Positions 35,101 through 47,100 of a stretch of DNA of 64,000 bases are shown here, one piece after another. A program made the translations under genes and the position numbers. Numbering within the stretch: position 1 is the first letter of the stretch; every line of letters starts with the position of its first letter. Below the pieces are notes generated by a model. It was not told where the DNA came from. It searched no databases and was given only the letters and a program-made list of their open reading frames with translations. The stretch is from NCBI RefSeq assembly GCF_016920785.2, contig NW_024609846.1, forward strand, positions 114,132,831-114,196,830, read 5' to 3'. Source of the stretch: Ixodes scapularis. Its lineage: Eukaryota; Arthropoda; Arachnida; Ixodida; Ixodidae.

Positions 35101-38100
35101 ATGCACGTATACCAGCCCACTTAGCTTTCAGTGTTACTGGACTGAAGCAAAAGGATGCGGAACCAGGCTGAAAGGCAATGTCGATCACATACTGTAAAAT
35201 TTTACAGCGAAGCTGTTACGTGCTAGGACCTGGCAAAAAATGCATCCGCAGATATTGACAGGAAACTCCCCATTGGTCGTGGCAAGTTTGAATAAATAAA
35301 AATAAAACAAAGGGGGCAACCATCGTGAGTCAGCCTTCCTTGGCTTTATTAGATTACAAGGTCCTGATCCCTTGTTTATTTATTACAAGGTCCTGATCCC
35401 TTGTTATCATCTCTAGGCATCGTCCTCGAGGTCGTTCCTGAAGTCGTCCTAGAGGTTGTCCTAGAAGTCGTCCTAGATGTCGTCTTCTAGCCATCGTCCT
35501 CTAGGCATCGTCCTAGACGTCGTAAAGATAACGGCTTCGCTGGTCCTCCATCTTCACGTGAAGTGGAAGGGCTCTACAATTTTTTATTCTCACTCTTGCC
35601 GATCCATATTGAGCCGCTCCGGGGAAACTAAAATTTCTCGCTTGTAGAAATGTGCGGCGACAGCAGTGCCGTCTGGAAGGAGCGACACCACCTATGGCTA
35701 CTTAGTTACGGTGCTCAATGAAACATGGCGTGTGGCACACAAAAAATAGTGTGTCGCGCTGTGAATTAAAAAAACAAAAAAAAAACTCGCACCAGTCGCA
35801 TTGTTGTATAATACGCATCAAGAAAAATGTTTGAAAAAAACCGCGACTGATACATTGGAAAATACAATAATAGCTCTGGCCCCGCTACAGGGCCAGATTG
35901 TTACGGTAAACTTGTAAAAATTTTCGGAACTTTCTATTATGGCGTCAAATGTTGTACTGTTTGATTTCATGTCTGTTAGACACTGACAGTATTCTGTGAA
36001 GTTTCGCAATATTTCTCATGTGCATGCTCTGTTCTGTCAGGTTATCTAGCTTCATTGAGTTCGCTTTTTGCCACCCACTGATCTACTGCAGCGAAACGGC
36101 CACTGAAAAAAATGGACAGTGATTTTGCAGATTTTGTTTCGCCGTAGCGCACCTGCATGCTAAGGGGAAAGCATCCTTTTAGAGTAGGATGATACATGAT
36201 TTCTGAATAAAGCTGTGGCTATTATATGTAGGTATATACTTTACATAATACACTGCAATACTCTGACAAGATTTTTCCAGCAGAGCTGTTAAGGGCTGGT
36301 TTCCCCAGTATAGTGTTCGCAGACAAGCGACGTGTCGACACAAAACTCCAGACAGCTACCGCCATCTATGAGCGATGGCGGTAACCTTTCCAGCCTTTCC
36401 ACTCTGGTTTTCACCAGAGTGGAAAGGCTGAATTTCTCTAGGCATCATCCTTGAGGACGTCCTCGAGGTTGTCCTTTAGGTCGTCCTTGAGGTTGTCTTA
36501 GACGTCGTCCTTGAGGTCGTCTTGGACGTCGTCCTCGAGGTCGTCTTGGACGTCGTCCTCGAGGTCGTCTTGGACGTCGTCCTCGAGGTCGTCTTGGACG
36601 TCGTCCTCGAGGTCGTCTTGGACGTCGTCCTCGACGTCACCCTAGAAGTTGTCCTCGACGTCACCCTAGACGTTGTTCTCGAGGTTGCCCTGGACGTTGT
36701 CCTCGAGGTTGCCCTAGACGTCCTCGAGGTTGTCCTCGAGGTCGCCCTAGACGTTGTCCTCGAGGTCGCTCTAGACGTTGTCCTCGAGGTCGACCTAGAC
36801 GATGTCCTCGAGGTCGACCTAGACGATGTCCTCGAGGTCGTCCTTGAGGCGTTCTAGGCGTTGTCCTCTAGGCTTTCTTGAGGTCATCCTAGGAGTCATC
36901 CTTGAGGTCGTCCTAGACAGCGTCGTCATTGAGGTCGTCCAAGAAGTTGTCCTTGAGGTCATCCTAGACGTCGTCCTCTAGGTATCATCCTAGACATCGT
37001 AAAGATAACAGCTTCGCTGATCCTCCATCCTCATGTAAAGTGCAAGGGCTCTACATTTTTTTTTTCATATCAAGATTTTGCAAGCATATTTGAGTATTGC
37101 TAAAATATTTGTATGGACTACTGTATAGGTAGGTTTACCTTTATATGGCTTCATATATATTTGATGACACAATCAATAGAGTATGTTAAAACTAAATTAG
37201 CTGGAGCAGTGGACAGAAACTTGGAAACAACCTTAACGAGTTTGGTGGGACTGTTCTTAAAGGGCAACTCCGCTTCAATTTTGATATTTAGAAAACTGTA
37301 TCCCTCTTCAGTATCATATAGGGACCCCATGGCAAATATTACGATCTAATTCCGACCTTCAAGTGAGCCAAGTCGCCGAAATCTGCGAACTCTAGCGTGC
37401 GACGTGAGGCGCAATCGTCAGCGCAGTCAATGCGACAGAGTTGGAGCGGCCAACGTTGAGCCACTACGTCAGAGGCATGACTACATCATTCTCACGTTTT
37501 GTTTTTACTTCTCGAAGCGAAATTGAACGATGACGTCATGAGTCTCTCCTTCCAGTGTTGGCTGAACGGCGTCCATGTGATCACCGTAACGCGGATGCGC
37601 TAGTTTGCGCTGCCCTGCGCGCTTATCAGTCTGTTTCTCCGCTCCCCTTCTCTTTCATCTTCTCCCCCGCCATGCGAAGCGACCTACCCGCGTCGTGTGT
37701 CTTGTCCCTCGCCCCCCCGAACGTCACAAGACCACGTGGTTTGACGTGACGTGGCCATGTCTGACGACGCGAGACCAATATTGCCTGACACAACCGAAGT
37801 TTCGGTTTCAGCTGTAGCTTAAATTAGGATTACACAAATAATATTTCATATTTCGCGAAGCCGAAGACGCTGTTTAGTAGTGCTTTGTGCTGCTGGAATC
37901 ACATATAAGCCTACATTTTTCGGAATTGAGCGGAGTTGCCCTTTAAGAAGGCATATTTATCATTCACATGTTGATTTTTGTTGTTATAAGTTCTACATAT
38001 CAAATGTTATTGATGTTCATAATCAAATACAAAAATGTTTTTTTTTTATTTGTTTTAGTAATTGCAGTTTTATTAGAACCTTTAGAATTTGAACGAAACA

Positions 38101-41100
38101 TCAATTTGAGTGCTCTGAATTATTTTATTTTGACATTATTTCAGTGGAATATAACTATGCAATAGAGTTGATACAGTCCTTCATCAATCACCATCTTGTT
38201 GCCGTGTTTGGAGTACAACTAAGCAGTTTTTTCTGTGTTCGAGAGAATCAAACATGCCGTACAGGTGACGGTAATACAGTAAAACCTCGTTATAGTATAG
38301 TTGAAGGAGCGGTCGTAATTATTTCGTTATAACCATTCGTTTGTTATAGCCAATGTCCATTTCTTCCCACTATTAGCAAGCAAGGGGAATTATGTTTGCT
38401 TTGTTATATCCATTAGTTTGTTATATCTCATTTTGTTATAACGAGGTTTTACTGTATTAGGTTTTAAGAAAGTGGAAAAGCAAAGTAGCATTCTCTTTCA
38501 GTTCAACATGCAAACACAGGAAATCTTGACACAATGTTTGCAGGGATACGAATCAAGACGAAATGTGCACTCGTGCTGCAATAGTTCTTTTGCTGCTCTA
38601 AAAGTTCTCCAAAATTACTCGGACCGATCTCATCGCCAGCATCATCAGAAACCCCTAAGTCTCAATTTTAGGACGACTCGAAGCACGTTGCCACTGGCGC
38701 CTGACTTAACGTTTTCCCACCGGCTGCCCCCTCCTCCTCGGAGAGAGCCTAGAGAGCAGCAAAAAATAAACGAGCATTCGAGGAAAACAAACTTGAGAAA
38801 CCGAACTGCAAGAGCACCACTCGACACATGCTGAGACCGGCAAGTAGAAGAGTATCTCCGCACTATTCCGCACATGCTCCAAGCGCATCGAAGTGCACTG
38901 CCAGCGTTGCTCTCGGCAATGGCAAACAGCAGGCGAACAAAGAGTCGTGACATCGCTCGACTACTGCCTATTGGACCGTTTTGTTCTGTGTCAAGTTCGG
39001 ATCACAGTCAAGTCTTGCAGCCTGCCTCCCAGTTGTACGAGAAATAGACCAATTCGCCGTGCGAATGGGACTACCGTGAAATCCTGAGAGATGCTCTACC
39101 CCCAAAAGATAGCCCACCCTTATTTTTGGCTTGACGTGCTATATTTTTTTAAACATTGATAGATAGCCCACTTCTAGTAATAGTAGTGTTGGGATCATTG
39201 ATGGCCTCTGCGTAAATACAGCCAGTTAGCTATGGCAGGATATAAGGGAACGTTGCTGACTGGAAAGTACAGTCATCTTTGCTTCGTTGCCCCTCGCCAC
39301 CATAACAAGCTTAGAAGGGACGCATGACCTAAAACGCTACTTGTTTCAACTTTTCTCAACTGTACACTGAAAGTTAGCACCGCTCCATATTTTCACCCAA
39401 TTTGCTTTTGATTTTTGCTGGGCTATTTCTCGGAATATTGCGGTAATGCACTGGAGAGGTTTCTTGTCTTGCATCTGTTAGCGCACGTTTTGAAAGCCCT
39501 CTCGTGCTGTCTCCCACAGGTGTTCTGGCTGATCCCTCCCACCAAGCGCAACTTCCAGCTGTACGAACAGTGGGTGCTCTCTGGCAAGCAGGGGGACGTC
39601 TTCTTCGGGGAGACCGTGGAGAAGTGCGACCGCGTCACACTCAACGAGGGCGACACCTTCTTCATACCCACGGGTGAGGCCACCATGCCCCTTCATCTGC
39701 CCGTGCCATTTCCTCAAAAGAAGGCAGAGGAATCCGTTTTAGAAAAGAAAAGTTTCCAGGTTATTTTATGCCAATAGCCGTCGTATGGACTTCCCAGCTG
39801 CATTCGCGGCATTGGCCTTGCGCTAGGCAGAAAACTCTGGTTTAATCTGTCGGCCGACGTATTACCCCACATGCCCGGTTCGAGGGGGGAGAGCCACGAA
39901 CGATTGTCTATCACTGGCGGTGTCGCGGGCCTGCCGCCTCCTGCCTCACGACGTTTGTAAAGGAGGAGCCATGTCGCGTCATGTCGGTTCTCCTCTGGAT
40001 TTCGGCGTGAGCACGTGGGGAGGCCACGCAAAGTTGGGACACCTTCCAAATGGGGTGGAATACGGGTACGCCATTTCAAAGTGGAGCGTGAACGCCTGTG
40101 CTCACCGACTTGTCACCATCGTTTCTTTGCACGCTACGGCGTAAAGCTGCAGGTTTTTCCATCTGAAGAACGAACGTCAGTCCCGGAAGCGTGAACGCCG
40201 TGCAAGAGTTAGTTGGGATGGCCATTCCTGTGTCCTCAGCGATCGCGCACTGAGGTTATTGACACCATGCTAGCTCAAGTGCATCAAGGTGCAGATGAAG
40301 GCATTCACTGGCAGCCATAGTTTAGTTCATTCCTGCACAGCGTGAGCTTACAATTAGCTTCCACAGTGCTTCAGCAACGTGCATTGCTCACCACCAAGAT
40401 TGTGGCTATTTTCAGAAGTGGGGGCTCGTTCTGCGCCGTCTTTCATCGTGGAAAACTCGCTTTTTGGCCGGCAGCTTTATGAATGTGTTAACATTTGCTA
40501 ATGATGTCAAAGATCTGAAAAGTAAAGCAGTAAAACAGCCATAGCACGTTACCTGATTGATCGAAACTGTTCTCACGACTGGGCCAGTCGTACATTTTGC
40601 GGTACTGCAATACAAACTTTGTATTGCACGATTGCCGTGCAACTGATCACAAGGGCTTTGCCGTAGACCACCTAAACAAAACTTTAAGATAAGATGTCAA
40701 CAAAACTACAGAAGCCATTTTGAAAAAAATGAAAAAAAAATGCTATAATTAAGGGCCCTTCATCACTAAGAACAGTCGTAAACCTAGAATCTCGAGCACA
40801 TACCAGAGTTACCCTTTAATAGAGTAGTTTTAAAGATAATCGTTCAAAGAAAATGTACCGCATATTTTTCGAATATAACTTTAAACCTTAATTGCAGAGA
40901 AAGGTAACTGCATAAAGCAGTGAAAAAGGAAAACGGTTGTAAAATTTAGAAGAAAGCCCAGTAGGGTAGTGTAGTTTACAAACGTCAGCAATAACATTGG
41001 GAGCCATGCTAGCTTAAAGCTAGTTCATGCATTTGCTTTTGACTGTGCTGAGTTTGTTGCAACTGCTGGAACGTCGGGTAGCCACTCTGACCTCCGTGTA

Positions 41101-44100
41101 TATTTTCTATAATCTTTTTACGCTTGGTTCTTTTATAGTGGGCCTCAAATATCTCTGAATATGTAAGCAGCATGGGTTTGAGATGTTCCTGGTCTAGCCG
41201 ATAGAGGGCGCCAGTGTGCCAGCGGCTGCAAGAGATCAAAGCACACTCGGCACGGTTTAACGCAGATGTGTGACCGGCCTTTGCTTTATCCGAAACCAAC
41301 TGCAAATATGGGGACAGTTGTAATGGTATACCTTCTGTCGTCCGTTCCCACATCAGCTTGAAAAGAAAATTTAATAATGGCCATCACGATTGAGTCTTTC
41401 TGAAATAAGACACAATTGGTCTCTTTCTTTCTTTGCTTCAGGCTGGATCCATGCCGTCTATACACCTGTAGACGCGCTTGTGTTTGGGGGTAACTTTCTG
41501 CACAGCTACGGCATCGAGAAACAGCTCCAGATTGCCCAGATAGAAGATGCCACACACGTGAGTGGTTTGTTTGTGATACGCCTGTGTTGCGAGCATGCGC
41601 GGAAGATTTGACGTGGGAGCGTTTTCTTGCAAAAGGCGACTGTTCGCGCCGAGTCGACAGCTCTTTGAGGCCATTGTTTGTGACGTGTAGGTCGGTAAAC
41701 GCATTGCTTGTTCTGCAGAAGGTGGTAGTTTCTTCTTGAGGGGGTATTTGCTTTGGGAGATTATTGTTAGTCTATTTTACAGTTGCTAGTCTTGTCTTCT
41801 GGCATATCTCCTTTTCTTTAATTTATTGAGTAATATGCAGAGATTTAATGCCGGAGTCAAAATACCGCATTTTCCGGCCGATAAATTGCATCTCTATAAA
41901 TCGCCGTTTTTGTGAAAATGTCGGTATTCACAGTTAGTGGGGTTAGCACAGTGAAACTGCACTGGTATGCCTGCACATTGGTACTGTGATTGCGATGTAT
42001 ACGCAAGCGGGAGCCTATTTCAATGTTCTCATCAGCAAATTGAACGAGAAACATAATTTAAACGACTCTACTGTCACGAGCTCAATATTTTGCAATTTTC
42101 AGAAAGTGTTAATTTAAAGAATATTTTGTGGGCAAAACATTACGCGATTTGGAGTGATAAGTTGTGTTTTCCTTATTATGGGGTGATATATTTGCAAGAC
42201 CGATTATTTCACAAACAAATTTCATCTCGCAAAATTCACAAAAATTAAGTAACTTGCAGTAACCCCTGCGACATATTTGTTTTAATGTGCCAGCCTTTGC
42301 TTCTACACGAAGCCGCCATATTGCCAGCGGCGGATATAGTAATTCCTTGCTTGAACTTGGCTCTCATGAAATATTGGTTGAGTTGAAAGATTTCCTTGTG
42401 GTGGAATGAACTCCCATGGGCACAGTGCATTTACTCATTGCTTATCTCGAAAGGTTTTCAGGAGGAACATCAAAAACATTGAAATCTTAAAAAAAAAAAA
42501 CAAAAAAAAAAAACAGTATGGCGCACAGCAATGACCTTGAGGTTTGTTGTCTTACTTTTGGTTTTTCCCCAGATCTTGACTTGGCGTTCTCTGTGCCGCT
42601 GTTTCTCTTTCTCATGTTCAACATTATCTTCCACTCTGTCTTTTTTGTGTGTTATCTCTTTTTTTGCATTCTTGGTTTCTGGTTGTACCATCTCATCTTA
42701 TGGCTGTTGCTTGTTAATAATTTAGTTGCAGTCGTATTGTAAGTGCCCAGTGTCGGCCCTATGAATGCCACTCATTCCAAGTTGCCACTGCGCGCAGGTG
42801 CCCTTGAAGTTCCGCTACCCATTCTACCGGGAGATGCTGTGGTACGTGCTGCAGCGCTATGTCCAGTGCCTGCTGGGCATCAACCACCTGACATGCAATG
42901 AGGATGGGGACCCCGTGGAGGCGCCTCGACGCGGTGCCGCCGGGTCCCGGCCGTCTCCTGCAGGGGGGCCGTTCTCGGCCGGTGCTCCATTGGGCAGCCA
43001 GGGCGCACCGGGTGACGGCAGCTCGTTCCTGGACTTGAGCACGCTGTCGCCCAAGCCCCTGACCAACGGCAACCCCGGCTCGAGTCCCACCATGCAGGCC
43101 GAAGACTCCATGGACTCGGCCGATGAGCCGGGCAGGCGCACCTACGCGCCAGGCCACGTGCACCTGACACGCAGGGAGATAGATGGGATCCGGGTAGGCA
43201 CCATGTTAGCTTGAACAAGTTTTTACAGCGGAGCTGTTAAGGGCTAGTTTCCCCAGTATCGCCCTAGGCAGCAGTACCAACCAGACAACCGGCTTGCCGG
43301 CTGTCTGGTTGCCGCCGTCGCTCATAGATGGCGGCAGCCTTTCCAGCCTTTCCACTCTGGTTTTCACCAGAGTGGAAAGGTTGAATTTCTCTAAGTGTTG
43401 TCCTTGCGGGTCGTCCCAGAAGCCGTCCTCGAGGTCGTCCTAGACATCGTCCCTGAGGTCGTCCTAGGCATCGTCCTTGAGGTTGTCCCAGAAGTCGTCC
43501 CAGTAGTCGCCCTTGAGGTCGTCCTAGATGTAGTCTTCTGGGCATCATCCTAGACGTCGTAAATATAACAGCTTCGCTGGTCTTCCTTCTTCACCAGGGC
43601 GGAAAGGTTGAAAGATTTTGTGAAGAAATGTCTCCTACGTATAAAGTCAAGATCATGCACAATGCAGGTTGAGGGACTGTTGCCCAAGTTGCCTAACCTC
43701 GCGTCACATGACCACATAATCACGTGGACCATAGTTGCACCGACCATGCGATCGTTGTACATCACGCGACGGTGGTCGCGCGTTGCGCGGCACCAACTAC
43801 AGATTGTTGGGTCACGCGACACCGCAACATAACAAAGTGACGCCACGTGACCCGATGTCATGTTACGCGGTCGCATGACCCTGTTAGGGGGAAACACTAC
43901 CCCGAAAAGTGAACTTCTGTACCGCTTGCTTGATTTCATTCAAATTTGCAGTGGAAGGTCATATGAGTGGCACGACCATACCTGGCAAATTTCATTGTCC
44001 TGTGTCAGTTCGAAAACTTGTAACGTATGTTACAATATAGAAGTCAGTGTGTTCACATAAAAAACTTGTTTAAAAAAAAGAAAAATTGTGATATTTCTGT

Positions 44101-47100
44101 GTAATATAGTTATAGGAATACCCATAGCACATACCAGCTAGTTATTTTGCTATATTGCATTGTTTTTCATAAGTATAACTCCATAAGAAGATTAAACATT
44201 TGTTTTCTTGTCTGCACTTTTTTACTAATGTAGCTTTCTTAGTAAAAAGATTGTTAAAGTAGAAAAAACTAACCAGCCAGGCATGTTCCTCACAAAATTC
44301 TATCCCAGAAAATTACCTAAGAATAATTTTCTACTGTGTAATAGGAAAACAATAGTTTTCATAAAGCGAAATTTATGCCGAAAAGTGGAATGGAGAAAAA
44401 TGCATTCAAAGTGCTCCAACCCCTACCTTGTCTTTAGCATCGGAGGACCGAAAATAATTTATAAAAAATTAACTATGCAGTGTAAACTAATGAAATTTTC
44501 TGGGAACGCTCTCAAAAAAGTTGGTGGATGTAAATAGTGGCATTTTTTCAAAATCTGCTTTCTTTGCAGAAATTGTTCTTTCTGGGTAGTGTCTCCCCTT
44601 AACCCGCGTTACAATGTTTCCGTAAATGCTTTTCGTGATGCTCTAAAGCTCCGTTTTGGAGTGCCAAATGCCTCCCGTTGGTTTGGCACATAAACCCTCG
44701 CAATTTTACTCCATTTTGTGTACGAATTCGGCAGTCTACGAACACAATTTAGATGCTAGCCAGCCCGCCGGATTTTAAGAGTTTCCCTAGATTAGCCGAA
44801 AATATGAACTGTGTAAGCAGCTGCTCCTGAAATCAGGTCAGATAATCTATTGTGCAGTTTAAATTTATTTTGACTGAAATTCCAGGCACGACTGGGAAAT
44901 AACATCACTGCCCTTTCTTGGGAAGCCTCGCTCGTTTGCCAAATTTCCTGTCGCAGCCACCCACCTTTAGTTACTACCTTCCCTTACTCTTGTCTTCTCC
45001 AGATGATTATCCGGTGGCTGCAAAAGCTTCCCGCCAACAAAAAGTTTGTTCCAGACCTTGTCCGAGACCCGGACGCCCTGTTGGCTGACGCCAAAGTGAG
45101 TGCATGTCCTCTCATTTCCTGTCGTTGCTGCGTGCAACCCCCCATTCTACGTCGCCTGTCTCTTTCTGTAGCGCCTGGTGAAGGAGCACAAGCACGACGA
45201 CCCACTGCTTGCAGTCACCGACAAGCCGGTCCTTTTCTGGCCAGAGAGCAAGGTAGGTTTTCTCTGTTCGCTCAGAACGAGCAGACCTTTGTCTTGAAGT
45301 GGGTCGTGTGAAGAAAATTGGTTTTCAGTTAATTTGAAAGCATCGATTGAACATTGGTGCAAAGAAAATTTATCTTCCTTCCCTTGAACATCCTAAATAT
45401 GTTATTTCCAAATTATTTCGGCGGAATATTGCGTCAGTATTCTATCATTCACGTTTGCAAAATGCATTGTTAAAGTGACCATGTCAATATGAGGATCCCA
45501 ATGCAGCTAAATTTTGCGAATGTAGAGTTCTCTGGCAAGTTATTTTTGTTCAGTTGAGGAAATAGAAGCAATTACAATATTGTGCATATATACACATTAT
45601 TTCATATCAAGACTGCAAGTAAATTCATACAATTAAGCTTTATATGTTGGACTGTTTCGGTTCCAAACAAGGTTTGTGAGCATTTTAGTCTGAAAAGAAA
45701 ATGAAACGTGTTGGGCTAGTTGGTTTGAGGTGAACATCTAACGTGCCGTCCTGTCGTGTTTGTCCCTTTACTCTTGTCCAAGTATCTTTGCCGCTGTTTC
45801 TTCCCAAGAAACTGGGAGACCATAGTTTTCTTGAACCTTCGCTGCATGATGCAGTTAGCCCAAACATGATATTGATGCTTCGTTACAATTTGCTTATGCA
45901 CGATGGCATGGAAACTGCGACTTTCATTGCCTGCACCGATGCTTCAAACATGAACAGTCTGTTAGGCTGGTAGTTTTGGCATCTGTATCTCCATTTAGGT
46001 GTGTGAGGAAAAACTAAAAGTCTACAAGCTAGATGCTGACAAAGACCAGGGAGCACAGAATGTCTTTTTTACAGGAACTACACTTTGTGTGTTCTTGGTT
46101 CAAGATTTTCCATTCTTTTTACCTTATTGGCACGGATATAACGCAAAAGCAAGTTTTAATGCCTTCAAAAAAAAGGGAAAAAAAAACATTATTATTATTA
46201 TAACGCAAGCCGAGGCCACGCGGAAACTGAATTTGTGTATTGGTCACGTGACACAGTCATGTGACACCATTTTTCCCGCTAAATTTAACGGAGAAACTGA
46301 ATATGCGTTGAGGTCACGTGACGTCAATTTCCTCGCTAAATCTGGCAGGCAAAGTGAAGTCATGTTAAATCACAGGACGCAGCTTCCACAAAGTCCGGAG
46401 CAGCTAGCCAAAGAATGTTTCAAGTTAAGAACTCTAAAAATGTTATATTACTCGGAGAAAGAAGAGAGAAGATGCAGGTGAGCATGTGAACTCCCAAGTC
46501 TGGTTTTAAAAATGTTTATTGTACTTCTTTTTTTATTTACCCCAGTTTTGTGTTTCTGATACATGGCTCCCTCTTTCCAGAGCAGCACACCTCGTATTTT
46601 TGAACACACAAACAGACATGTTTTCGCACGACGTCTGTCGAGAGGGTTTGTCCCTGCCCCATTGGTCGAGGAGTGTTTAAGGGGCCGTCTTCTGTGCAGA
46701 AAAAGAGCAAGCCCCGGGTGGGCGGACCCCCGTCGGGCAAGCACTCGTCCAAGGGGGGCGGCCGGGGCTCGGACAAGGACAAGAACGGGGCGAGGCGTCG
46801 GCGCACGCGCTGCAAGAAGTGCGAGGCCTGCCTGCGTGCCGACTGCGGGGACTGCCACTTCTGCAAGGACATGAAGAAGTTTGGCGGCCCCGGGCGCATG
46901 AAGCAGTCCTGCATCAGCCGACAGTGCATGGCCGTGAGTGGCGTCGCCTCCTCCTCGTGTTCAAGCACCGCGGCCCCGAGTCGAGTCGCGTGCATTAGGT
47001 CAGGATGGACCTCTTCCCCCCTAAGCCTCTGCACACGTGTACAGCCAAAAGGAGCCAAGAGGAGCAGAAGCGGCCGCTCCTCTTGGCGCCGAGAAACATG

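Larger units (their letters stand above)
27538..39519 (+). other. KDM2 intron 7, 12 kb
   Basis: The largest intron, over half transposon: MITE (28049), CR1-like element (28285), 28-bp array (32875), TTAA element (33016), dispersed repeats (34490, 35860), minisatellite repeat (36290), TTAA element (37261) and pogo-like MITE (38277). No exon seen. Confidence 0.8.
43194..45002 (+). other. KDM2 intron 10
   Basis: Minisatellite repeat (43225), a CACGTG-rich patch (43700-43880) and the GGGGAAACACTACCC element (43888). The last 400 nt look unique. Confidence 0.7.

Noticed and set aside
36476..36857. Repetitive frames of VVLEVVLD and TSRTTSKT type
   Set aside because: Translation of the GTCGTCC minisatellite on both strands; no start context or homology.
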